Shown piece after piece: positions 23,435 through 34,007 of a stretch of 64,000 bases of DNA. The position numbers and the translations under genes were made by a program. The notes under the pieces were generated by a model. That model did not search any database, had not been told where the DNA came from, and was given only the letters and a program-made list of their open reading frames with translations. The DNA is from Hawksworthiomyces lignivorus (lineage: Eukaryota > Ascomycota > Sordariomycetes > Ophiostomatales > Ophiostomataceae). Location: positions 479,313 to 543,312 of the forward strand of contig NTMA01000039.1 of assembly GCA_002917075.1 (NCBI GenBank), given 5' to 3'. Within the stretch, counting starts at the first letter, position 1. Each line of letters begins with the position of its first letter.

Positions 23435-26400
23435 GATTTAGTAAGCGGCTAGGAAAAATCTGCGTGTGCAGGGGTTGAACTAGATGGACAAGGAGAGATT
23501 GAAAAAAGGAGGCAAAGTATCGAACTTTCGGTATGAGAGACGCCCTAACAAAAACAATATAATATACAAGACAGCGTCGATAAACATAGAACAGGATTGT
23601 CTTTTGTTTCCCTCTCGACCTACGACTGGGCCAGCCAGGTATACAAGAACATGGAACCATAACAGGGCAAAAAGAGATGCCAGGACAGCAAGAGCTAGAC
23701 AGATGATAGAATGCAGAGAGAGAATGTTGAACAACAAGGTGAATAGAAGAGATGGCGATGATCTTGTCTGATGGGGAACCCGAGGGGAGAGATTCACTAA
23801 CCTGGGTATAAAAAAGAAGATAAACAGCCTACCGTCAAAAAATAGGATCAGAGAATAAGGGATAGATTGTCAGGCGGAAATGTGTATGCCCTCTAGACAC
23901 CTGTTGCATAGGTTTGTCAGTTCATTCGATGTGCCTTGGTCTCCTGTTTGCATTGTTTTAAGTTTCTGGTGTGTGGGACACGAACTTGACTGGCGACATA
24001 GGAGAATTAGTGTGACTGCGGGAAAATAAACAAAAAAAAAGCTCCCTGGTTCTTGTTTGGCGCTGCTGCGAGCAAGCTGCACAGAAAGTTAAAATTGCAG
24101 AGCATACGGGGGTGGGATAGATGCAATCGTTTTTGTTTTCGGGTGCTGGCGAACCACAGGAGATGCAAGCACCGGAGTGCGGGAGCCAGGATGGTATAGT
24201 GACAGGGAGAGAAGAGGCAAGATGCAGGCTAAGACGAGATATGGAAAAAGGGTGCATATAAGCCTAGACAGAGAGAGAAAGAGATACTAACATTCAGAGA
24301 AAAACGGAGATATACCGGTGCCGCGGGAGAGCCGTGCAGGTTCGGGCAGACTGGCAGTTGCAGATGCTGAAGATGAAATCTCGAAGGCAGACGCAACAAG
24401 AGAATATGGCGAGAGAGAGGCCAAAACAAGAAAGAAAACAAAGAGATCACCGTCGGAAATGGCTAAAAAGGACCTTGGACTGCTAATTGGACAAAGATCA
24501 AAACAGAGGACAATGGAGGAAGGGTCAACCACGTCTAGTCTGGTACTGTGTGTAATTCTGTATGTATGGTGTCGTGGCTCGAATGCGAGCTTCCTAGTCC
24601 TCGGGGGGCGATATGCAGCATGCAAGCAGTAGGAGGAGGATGGGGAGCCCAATGGATAAAGTGAGCAACGGCAGCGTGACTTGCTGGCCCCAATGACAGA
24701 AGATCAGTATGGCAGCGGCCAATTGCTGTGTTCGCTACGGATATGCGGGAGGGTAGGAAGGGGGAGGGGTGCGGATGGGGTGAGTTGAAGAGACGAGAGG
24801 AGATAAAGCCAGACAGAGATGAGCAGAGAGTTAGAATGCGTCAAGTGCGCCGGTGTTGAGAAGTGGCAGCTGGGTGCAATAAACAATGGCCGGCTAGATA
24901 TACGCAAGCAAACACATCTGCAGATGGGGGACAAGCAGCAGAATAACTCCCGCGTGAGTGAGTGTGACGTGTGTGATCTGTGATATATGGATACCGCCAG
25001 TAGTTTAAGAGGTGAGCCGCAACAAACAAAAAATCTGTGGAGACTGTCTTGGTGGGAGAACCACTCGATGGCGATGCGGTTAGCCGGGGATGTAGTGAAG
25101 ACTGAGGCCGGGGAAACCGGAGACAGAAGGTGGAAAAAGAAATCTGGGGCAGGAAAGGGAGACAAAAGCACAAACCAGACCGGAGGACTGGAGAAGCGGG
25201 ATGACAAGCAGTTAAAAAAAAAAAAAGATATCAGAGGACGGGATCTAGAGCATTAAGAAGCTCAGAAGAGACGGGATGACAAAGAAGAGAAGGAAGAGGA
25301 AGAAGAGGCAAATAACAGAGAAACAGGCGAAGAAGAAGCTGTGCTACGGAGGCTCGTCGTGGCGAGGCACGGCGAAGAGCACAAGAGAGAGAGCGAGGGA
25401 TGAGGGAATGAGTGCTGGTAGTTGATAGACCGGAGACGAGAAAGGGAAAGAAAAGGTGCGGCAGGAGAAGCAGAAAGTGGGTTAGGGCCAGAAGAAAGTC
25501 TCGGCGGTGATTCGTTGCAGCAGACGGGTCCTGAGGGGGGATGCATTCGCATGCAGAGTCTTGAGGAAAAACCGTGTTTGGGCTTGGGCAGAGACAACAG
25601 AAAGCGGCAGGCGTCTACAAAAATGTCGTACTGAGTGGTGCAGTGTCGTGTTGAGTTGAGCTATATTATGCGTGTCTTCGCTGTTGTTCTTTGGAGTTTC
25701 GAGCAGAATCAGACGTTTAGATGTTGTTGACAACTCGAAGAAAGACACGTGAATCGACGACAGCCAAATAATAGTCAAGCGAATATTATTATACAGACAA
25801 TCTGCATGCAATTATAGAACACATCTCTAACGGGAAACGCATATTATACAACAATTATACGGAGTATACGGAATAGAAAGGTCGGGAAACAGCGAAGCGG
25901 AGGGGGACCACAGGCCAGACCAGGCCAGTCTAACAGCGACTTCCTTTGGCGCCAATCCCGCTGGATGCAATTTAATAAAAGGGCTGGCTTTTCCCCTTTT
26001 GCTCGTTAATTGGCATATCTGAATAATATTCGACTTGTGCAGATAGATAAAAAAACATCACATCTCGCCATGTCCCATCGAACCACACAACGCGAGGACA
26101 AAGTTTCGCTGGAGGAGTTCGATTACATATAGAGCCGTTGCCACATATCTGTCCCCGCGGCGCTGCTTTTATCTAGTGCCTTTGCGCACGTCTTTTTAAA
26201 TCTTGCTGCCCATGCAACCCTCCACACCGCATGTTTGGGCTGCTACAGCCGAACTAGCGGAAACAAAGTGCAGCGGGCCACTTGTTACAGCAGATTTGAT
26301 TATCCATACCAGAGACCGCAGAACATTCTAGCTGTACGAACTGGTGCTCTTTTGCTGCATGCTTGCCCAACATTGGTTGCCCTTGAGTAACAGAACAAGG

Positions 26401-26774
26401 CAATATTGCTTGCGTTGCCCAGAACTGCGAAAACTTGCTGCCTGCGACGCGGACCGCCTCTCGAGAGTCGTCCGCAGACATCTGCGTACGCCAAACAGTG
26501 AGGAGATGGTGTTAATCGGCGTCGATGCGTGATTGTCAGCCGCATTGACGGATTATGCTTTTCCTGGGCCTCTTGCTGATGCTGGTCGCATGTGGTATGG
26601 TAACAGCCCATCGGTACTCCTCAATGCACCGTTAGAAGCATATTTTTTTTTACCTCCATATAGAAATATCAATTTCCGCTTTTGTTCACTGTAAAAAAAC
26701 TTAGAACAACATATGTGCAAGTTGCCAAGGTCTCAAGAGAGGCTCGACAAGCAACCTTTGGAGTACGACTGGAT
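23435..26774. other. Spacer between divergent genes, strongly strand-biased
   Basis: From about 23,480 to 25,620 the plus strand is GA-rich, so the minus strand is CT-rich. This may be an extended leader and promoter of the hypothetical gene at 22.6-23.4 kb. From 25,800 to 26,770 composition returns to normal. TACGGAGTA occurs at 25858. The frames present (for example 25262-25597 minus) are low-complexity Ser/Leu/Pro products of the CT-rich strand and are not supported. Confidence 0.45.
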
Positions 26775-28736
26775 ATGGCACCCAGATGTTCGGGCGGTGC
26801 GCCGCTTTATCTGCCATTCTTATACCCATCCGGGCTTATTTACCGTCCCGCTAGACAAAACGGAAGGTGTGCGGCGAGAACAGCAGCCTCATTTGCTACA
26901 GCAGCACGGCCTACGCCGAAAGCATCTGCGTTTCTTTCGTTCTCACATCGCCATTACACAACCCACACCACCCCACCGCCAATAAGTGGCACCGCTAAAG
27001 TGGGAACGCCTGAGGCTGTTCCTGAGTATCCAGAATCTCGCCTCAACCCAGCTCCAAATGATTATGCCGTGGCCAGCTTTGCAGACAAGGCCACGTTGAC
27101 GGTCCATGCAGGCGCCGGCGGCCATGGGTGCATCTCTTTTCTACGTGATTTGTTCCTCCCTGAGGGCCCGCCGAACGGTGGGGATGGCGGCCACGGTGGC
27201 AACATTTACATCCAGGCCGTTCCCGGAGAGACGTCGCTGCACAAGATTGCGCGACGCCGCGTCATGCGCGCTGGCCGAGGCAAGCACGGCCAAGGCAGCG
27301 CCCGAAATGGCCAGCGTGGCGACGACGTAATCATCAGTGTGCCTGTTGGCACCGTCGTCACGGAGGTCAGCCGCATCGATCCGGTTGCGGACGAGGCCAT
27401 TATTGCGCGCGAGAGGTACTTTGCGCGCAAGCGCAAGAAGCAGATGGCCAATGCGGCAGCTGCTGCAGCAGCTGCCGCTGCCGCAGACGCCAGGGCATCC
27501 GAGCAGATCGGGAGCCAAGAACCGCCACCGCTCCCAGAAACGCTATACAAATCAGAGGAGCAGCTGCAGCTGGAGCTGGCCCAGAAGCAAGAAGCCGAAG
27601 AGGAAGAGGCCGCTGAGCTAGAGTGGCTGCGCCGGAAATGGGTCGTCTACCCTGGCTTGTCCAAGTCCGAAGTGAGAAACATTGAGTACCCGCGGCTGCC
27701 GCGGCGCGACCGCTTCTTCGTCCAGCCGCCGGCTCCTGTCTATCTCGACTTGTCTCGGCCTACACCGCAGCCGATCCTGCTCGCTGCCGGCGGCGTCGGC
27801 GGCCTGGGCAACCCCCATTTTGTGTCTCGCAAAATGCCGCGCCCCGTCGTGGCCACGAAGGGAGATTACGCCGTCTCGATGACTATGAACCTCGAGCTTA
27901 AGCTTCTGGCAGATGTTGGCCTTGTCGGCCTCCCTAATGCCGGCAAGAGCACACTGCTGCGGGCTGTGAGCAACAGCCGGGCCCGTGTCGGCTCCTGGGC
28001 ATTTACCACACTGCAACCTAATATTGGCACCGTGGTGCTCGATAATAATCGAGGGCGCCCGCTGGTGTCAACACGGCCTGTCAGCTCGGCGACCTCTGAA
28101 GGCAGCGATGGAGCAGAAGAAGCTGCCGGTGAGGAAGGAGAAGCTCTTGCGCCGCGCACACGGTTCACCATTGCCGATATTCCAGGTCTAATCGAAGGAG
28201 CCCATTTGGACAAAGGCCTGGGCATTGAGTTTTTGCGCCATGTCGAACGCGCCGGCGTGCTGGCCTTTGTGATTGACCTCGGCGCCGGCGACGCTGTGGC
28301 CGCCCTGAAAGCGCTTTGGAAGGAGGTTGGTCTCTACGCACGTCTACGCGAAGAAGAGGAACAGCAGCGGGAGCGAGAAGCCCAGATTGAATGGGAAGAC
28401 CAGTCCAATGCCGAGGACAGACGGCCGCAAGCGACATCTTTTACGGTAATCGACGAGAACCGCATAGAGGCTGATGCCTCTGAGATGTCTCCTGAGCTGA
28501 CCATCGCTGGAAAGCCATGGTTTGTCGTTGCGACCAAAGGTGATCTGCCAGGGGCTGAAGCCAACTTTCAGAAGCTCAGAGAATACCTCGACCGCATCGG
28601 TCGCGGCGAAGAAGAGCATCCCAGCGGCGTTGAAGGAGGCTGGACGCAGAAACTTGCTGCCATTCCTGTCAGTGCCATTAACGGGCATGGTGTGGACCAC
28701 ATAGTCCATTGGACAGTTGGTCTTCTCGACATGTAA
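26775..28736 (+). CDS. Mitochondrial Obg-family GTPase
   Basis: The 653-aa intronless product is an Obg/CgtA-type GTPase, expected to act in assembly of the mitochondrial large ribosomal subunit (yeast Mtg2). ATG 26775 is chosen because it yields an Arg/Ser/Ala-rich presequence (residues 1-65) suited to mitochondrial import. The Gly-rich Obg domain starts near residue 95 with AGAGGHGCISFLRD and GPPNGGDGGHGGNIYIQ. It is interrupted by an Ala/Glu-rich insertion of about 130 residues and resumes with ILLAAGGVGGLGNPHF. The G domain has G1 GLPNAGKST (about 384), G3 DIPGLIEGAH (about 468), a divergent G4 ATKGD (about 586) and a G5-like SAING. Two acidic insertions lie between G1 and G4. Confidence 0.92.
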   Translation: MAPRCSGGAPLYLPFLYPSGLIYRPARQNGRCAARTAASFATAARPTPKASAFLSFSHRHYTTHTTPPPISGTAKVGTPEAVPEYPESRLNPAPNDYAVASFADKATLTVHAGAGGHGCISFLRDLFLPEGPPNGGDGGHGGNIYIQAVPGETSLHKIARRRVMRAGRGKHGQGSARNGQRGDDVIISVPVGTVVTEVSRIDPVADEAIIARERYFARKRKKQMANAAAAAAAAAAADARASEQIGSQEPPPLPETLYKSEEQLQLELAQKQEAEEEEAAELEWLRRKWVVYPGLSKSEVRNIEYPRLPRRDRFFVQPPAPVYLDLSRPTPQPILLAAGGVGGLGNPHFVSRKMPRPVVATKGDYAVSMTMNLELKLLADVGLVGLPNAGKSTLLRAVSNSRARVGSWAFTTLQPNIGTVVLDNNRGRPLVSTRPVSSATSEGSDGAEEAAGEEGEALAPRTRFTIADIPGLIEGAHLDKGLGIEFLRHVERAGVLAFVIDLGAGDAVAALKALWKEVGLYARLREEEEQQREREAQIEWEDQSNAEDRRPQATSFTVIDENRIEADASEMSPELTIAGKPWFVVATKGDLPGAEANFQKLREYLDRIGRGEEEHPSGVEGGWTQKLAAIPVSAINGHGVDHIVHWTVGLLDM

Positions 28737-29118
28737 ATATGTATATTATGATGTATGGCTATGAAGAGAGGGAGCTTGCTAGATACCTATTGTACGAATG
28801 TAAGAACTACTTTATTTTCTATAATATTTGAATGAATATTAATGTACCAAGTACGGAGTACAAATCACTTACTAAATGGTGTTCACGATTAGTGATAAGC
28901 GATAAGAGAAAGGTAATAATGTGGGGCTGCCTTCATTTTTTTGGTTTTCTTCCTTTCTTTGCATATGCGGCTTTGGCGTGTTCATTCTTTTGCAAAAATC
29001 GCAATTGACACTTGCATAGCGAGGGAGCCTATTGTTTCTTATGACCTCGCGTGTGACCGTCTCTTGCACATATTTCCTACGGCGCAATTTTTCGACGCAA
29101 CCATCAACTAACGCCACC
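28737..29118. other. Short intergenic region
   Basis: It contains the 3' flank of the Obg gene, a TACGGAGTA motif at 28852 and the promoter of the methyltransferase gene. It is AT-rich with no coding content. Confidence 0.5.
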
Positions 29119-31928
29119 ATGGGTCGGGGCAACTTCAAGGTGAGAACTGCTCCATGATCCACTTTGCGCATGAGAGAGAGAGATGAATATGTAAGAGTTT
29201 GGGCGAGAATCTGTCGCTAAACAAAACTTCCACTTTCCAGAGAAATCGCGGGAACAACCGTCGCCGTGATGGTGGCGGCGGCGGCGGCCGGTCTTCTGGG
29301 CGCTTCCACAAGCCGTACGCCGACATCGTCAAGGAGAACGAGAAGCTGCAGAAGTACTACAACAGCCTGCTGAAGCTGGAGGACGACGAGGCCGAGCGCA
29401 CCGCCTTCTGGGCGGCGTTCCAGCGCGAGCTGCCGCACAGCTTCCGGTTCTGCGGGTCCAAGGGCCACGCGCTGGCCGTGCAGAAGCTGCTGCAGACGCG
29501 CTACATCCCCGAGCTGGCCAAGATGACGCACTACGACGGCCTGCCCATAAGCCCGCCGCAGGCAGTCCCCTGGTACCCCGACAACCTGGCGTGGTGGATG
29601 ACGGCGTCCAAGACGGTGATCCGCAAGTTCCCGCCCTTTGCGGCCTTCCAAAAGTTCCTCGTGTCGGAGACGTCCGTCGGCAACATCAGCCGCCAGGAGG
29701 TCGTCAGCATGATCCCGCCCCTGCTCATGGACGTGCGCCCCGGCATGGCCGTGCTGGACCTGTGCGCCGCGCCCGGCAGCAAGGCGGCGCAGCTGCTCGA
29801 GATGGTCCACCAGGGCGAGGAGGCCCGCGTCCGCAAGGTGATGCGGTCGATCGAGCGGAGCCTGCGAGAGGGGGCCGGCGAGATGGTGGACGAGGAGGTG
29901 CAGGACGACGACGACGAAGAAGATCCCGCCGCGAAGCTGTCGGCAGACCCGAGCGACGACGGCCGCGCCACCGGCGTGCTCATCGCCAACGACGCCGACT
30001 ACAAGCGCAGCCACCTGCTAATCCACCAGCTGAAGCGGCTGTCGTCGCCCAACATCATCGTCACGAATCATGACGCGACCGTCTTCCCGTCCCTCCGGCT
30101 GCCGCCCCTGCAGGTCGACGAGAACGCCGCCGCCGCCGCCGCCGACGACAAGAAGAAGCAGCAGCGGCCGCCCGTGCGCTACCTCAAGTTCGACCGCATC
30201 CTCGCCGACGTGCCCTGCTCCGGCGACGGCACGCTGCGCAAGAACGTCACCATGTGGAAGGACTGGAACCCGGGCAACGCGCTCGGCCTGCACCTGGTGC
30301 AGGTGCGCATTCTGGTGCGCGCCCTGCAGATGCTCAAGCCGGGCGGCCGCGTCGTGTACTCGACGTGCAGCCTGAACCCCGTGGAGAACGAGTCCGTCGT
30401 GGCGGCGGCCATTGCGCAGAGTGGCGGGCCCGACAAGGTGGAGATCCTCGACAGCAGCGACCAGCTGCCGCTCCTGAAGCGGCGGCCCGGTCTCAAGGCG
30501 TGGCACATCATGGACAAGTCGGGCCGGCTGTGGAACAACTGGGCTGAGGTGGATGCGTTTGCCCAGTCCGAGGAGGCCGCTGGCGTGCTGCCCAGCCGCG
30601 TGGTGCCGACCATGTTTGCGAACGAGGAGTCGGATAAGCTGCCGCTGGAGCGCTGTCTGCGCGTGTACCCGCACCTGCAGGACACGGGCGGCTTCTTTAT
30701 CGTGGTGCTGCAAAAGAAGGAAGAATTCAAGGCCAAGCCAGCACCGCCGGTGCCGAGTCAGGCTGCCGCGACGGCTGCCGCCAGCAATGGCGCTGCTGCC
30801 GCTGAAAACGGCTCTTCAAGTAGCACAAAGCGGCTTGCAGAGGGTGACCTTGAGAGCGAGGACAGCCAGCTCGTGAAGAAGCAAAAGCAGGACGAGCAGG
30901 TCTCTGACCAGAGTGCTGCTGCTCCTACGGCTTCTCCTGTAGTTGAGATGAAGGATGAGGCTGGCGAACAACAACAAAATGAGGGAGAAGAGGAGGGGGC
31001 AGAGGGAGCAGCAGAAGGCACTGCGTCAGCAGTCGACTCGAATGACGTTAAGCTCGAGTCTGGTCCGCGCCGTAAAACCGACGGCCCGTACGAGGAGCCG
31101 TTCAAGTTCCTTGTCTCCGACCACCCCGTTGTCAAGGACATCCAAGCTTTCTATCACCTGTCTCCCCGCTTTCCTTCGGACCGGTTCATGGTGCGCAACG
31201 CTTACGGCGAGCCGGCAAAGGCTATCTACTACACGAGCGGGCTAGTGCGAGACATCCTCGCGAGCAACACCTCAGGAGACGGGCCGCAGCAGGCCAACCG
31301 CGGCGTTAAGTTTGTCCACGGCGGCGTGCGCATGTTTGTCAAGCAGGAAGCACCTTCGGCGGGGGTGTGCCGCTGGCGGATCCAGGCAGAGGGCCTGCCT
31401 CTGCTCTCAGGCTACGTCGGCGCGGAGCGGGTGGTCAAGCTTCATCGCAAGTCGACGCTGCGGGCGCTGCTCGTGGAGATGTTCCCCAAGTTCGTCGACG
31501 GGGAGGCGAAGAAGCTGGGCGAAGTGGGCGACCAGCTGCCGAATCTGGGCATGGGCTGCTTCGTCCTCAAGGTGGAGCCGAATAAAGATACAGAAGAAGA
31601 GGGCGACATCCCCTTGGAGTCCATGACGCTCCCACTGTGGAAGAGCTTCCACTCGCTCAATCTGATGCTGCCAAAAGAAGACAGGGCCGCGATGCTGCTG
31701 CGGATTTTCAATGACACCACCCCACTGGTAAACAATTCGCTGCAGGACAAGAGCAAGAACGGCAGCACTGCCACTGGGGCCGCTAATGGGGACAAGCAGC
31801 AGAGCGATGCATCAGAGGAGAACGGCGAAAATAAAGACACAGACGATGCGGCTACCCCGAATAACGGTCAAGCTGACAAGGAGGAAGAACTCAATGATTA
31901 CGACGCTGAAGACGCGCCTTCATCGTGA
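29119..31928 (+). CDS. TRM4: tRNA (cytosine-5-)-methyltransferase Trm4/Ncl1 (NSUN2 family)
   Basis: The enzyme methylates C5 of several tRNA cytosines using S-adenosylmethionine. Exon 1 is only 21 nt (29119-29139, MGRGNFK, start in CACCATGG), followed by a GTGAGA...TTCCAG intron of 101 nt. Exon 2 is 29241-31928, total 902 aa. The SAM-binding motif VLDLCAAPGSKAAQLLEM lies near residue 180. The two catalytic cysteines are C333 in VPCSGDGT and C383 in YSTCSLNP, 50 residues apart as in human NSUN2. A basic N-terminus (RNRGNNRRRDGGGGGGR) may contact RNA or direct nuclear import. The C-terminal region (about residues 640-800) keeps the family's accessory domain, and long acidic linkers make the protein larger than yeast Trm4. 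Confidence 0.96.
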
Positions 31929-32485
31929 AATAAAGGCGCTTTTCTGGTGAATTTCTCGGATAAGGTATCTTGTACTTAGATATGGGTTTCAATCACGAGT
32001 AGAACAAGAGGCTGGGTCAAAAGTTGAAGTTTCCGTCTTGTATTTTAGTGTTCTTATTCATTTGGTTTTGTCTTCAAAGGGAAATAGTACTGGTCATTTA
32101 TTGTTCATGGTTATTAGTTGCACGAGAGTACCAAAAGCATTTACAGAGATCACGTTCACGTATGCAGGGATTTGAAAAGTCTCGCAAAATCTTAAATGAT
32201 AGAACAAGATGCAAAAAAGTCTTATACATAAATAATAAATAGGGCATCTGTTTCAAAAATACAATACAATAACCCTCAGTTTGTTTTCCCAAAATGCATT
32301 TAATCCGATACCAAGTCTAATATGTTGCCCCGTTCCACTACGTACGCTTTCTGAGATCCGAGTCATGCACTCCATGTCTTCTCAATATGAACAGATCGTC
32401 TGATGTATACACAAGAGGATTATGGTTATAAAAGAATAAAAATCACGAACACCGGCCCTAACCTTTTGTCTAGCCAGCTTCCGCT
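31929..32485. other. Intergenic, convergent 3' ends
   Basis: This AT-rich spacer lies between the methyltransferase and glucanase genes. AATAAA-type signals occur at 31929 (plus) and around 32,230. No coding content. Confidence 0.5.
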
Positions 32486-34007
32486 TTACAGAGCCAGGAC
32501 AGCCATCACGGCAACAGCGAAAGCGCCGACAGCGGAAACCGAGAGAGCGCTAGCAGCGCCGGTCACAGTTGCGGGCGAGCCGGTCGTCGTAGACGATCCG
32601 TTGCCGGAGCCGGAACCAGAGCCGGAACCAGAGCCGGAACCAGAGCCCGAGCCGGAGCCCGTGCTGGAGCCGCTGCCGCCGCTAGTGTTGGTGCCATTGC
32701 CGGAGCTGGTGCTGGTGCTCGTGCTGGGACGGCTGGCACCAGCGGTTGTGCTGGTAGTCAGGGTGGTGCTGCCAGAGCCGGAGCCGGAGCCGGAGCCAGT
32801 GCTGGAGCCAGTGCTGGAGCCAGTGCTGGAGCTCGAGCTGGTGCTTGGCTTAGAGGCGGAGGTAGAGGTAGATGCAGAGGCAGAGGTGGTCTTGGTGGTA
32901 GACGCAGAGGTGGAACCAGCGCCGGTGGAGCTCGAGCTGGAAGAGCCGCTGCCGGTGGAAACACCAGAGCAGGACAGGTCGTAGAGGGGCGTGGTGGTCA
33001 GGGTCGAGCCGATCAGGCCGAAGCTGGGGTTGGGGGTGGACGGGGCGGCATCCTGGAGGGTGTACCACCAGATGTTGGTGTTGCCAAAGAGCGGGCAGCC
33101 GGCCTGGTCCCAGAAGGTCTTGGCGTTGTCGACAGAGGCGACAGCATCGCCGCTCTTGTCGCCGCTGACGGGCCAGCCGGTCTCGGTCACCCACACGGGC
33201 TTGCCCGAGGAGGCGCCCTTGGTGTTGTCGATGGCCTGGTTCAGCAGAGAAGCGCCGACCGAGATGCCGTTGGCCATGGTGTTCTGGAAGTACGGGTAGG
33301 CGTCTACGCCGAGCCAGTCGACGGCGTCGATGACGGCGTCGTTGGAGCTGTTGACCCAGGCCGTCCAGGTGTCGACGTGGCCGATGGAGGCGCCAGACAG
33401 AGGAGTGCCGGAGATGGTGTCACGGACCTGCTTGATGTAGCCGGTGAGAACGTCCGGGCTAGCACCGACACCGGCCTTGTTCTCAATGCCGGTGGGAGTG
33501 ATGCGGTAGAGATCCTCGCTGCCAACAGAGATACCGGCAACCAGAGGGCCCAGCGAGGAGCCGTAGGTGGCGATGGCGCTCTTGAGAGCAGCGAGCTCAT
33601 TGGCGAAGGCAGCATCGCCGGCAGAGGCCCACAGACCAAGCAGGAGGCTGGTCTTGGTGCTGATGGCAGCAGGGATGGCCTGGATGACATCGTTGGTAGT
33701 GCCGCCTTGCTGTTGAAGGAGTTAGCCGAGCCAAGAAGAAAACAAAATAAAAGCAAACAAAAGACCAAGCAGGTCCTAGGGAGAACTGATGAGAGTTGGG
33801 GCGTACAATCATGGTGTAGAGACGAGCGCTGGTGAAGGCACCGTTGGTGCCGGCCAGACCGGCAGCGGTCTTGAACTCGGCTTCGAAGTCGGACTGGGCC
33901 TTAGCAGAGCCATCAGTGAAGGTTGAGCCGTAGTTGAAACCCTGGAAGGCAGCCAGCGCCGACGGCAGAGCAGCCGCGAGAGCCGCGAGAGTAGTAATGC
34001 TGTGCAT
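32486..34007 (-). CDS. GPI-anchored glucan endo-1,3-beta-glucosidase, GH17 (EglC-like)
   Basis: The enzyme would cleave or remodel beta-1,3-glucan at the cell wall. The exons are 34007-33807 and 33709-32486 (474 aa); the intron is GTACGC...CAACAG (97 nt). A signal peptide ([19 protein letters not shown]) precedes [10 protein letters not shown], the start of the GH17 barrel. Catalytic candidates are the Glu in [11 protein letters not shown] (acid/base) and the Glu in VWVTETGWP (nucleophile); IWWYTLQDA marks the barrel end. From about residue 300 there is a long Ser/Thr/Gly linker with GSGSGS runs, likely O-mannosylated. The C-terminus ends in a hydrophobic tail ([16 protein letters not shown]), a GPI-attachment signal. 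Domain order and length match the fungal EglC group. Confidence 0.93.

Noticed and set aside
32403..32984. Plus-strand frame with Pro-Glu repeats
   Set aside because: It is the reverse reading of the Ser/Gly linker of the GH17 glucanase, whose signal peptide, catalytic motifs and GPI tail are clear.
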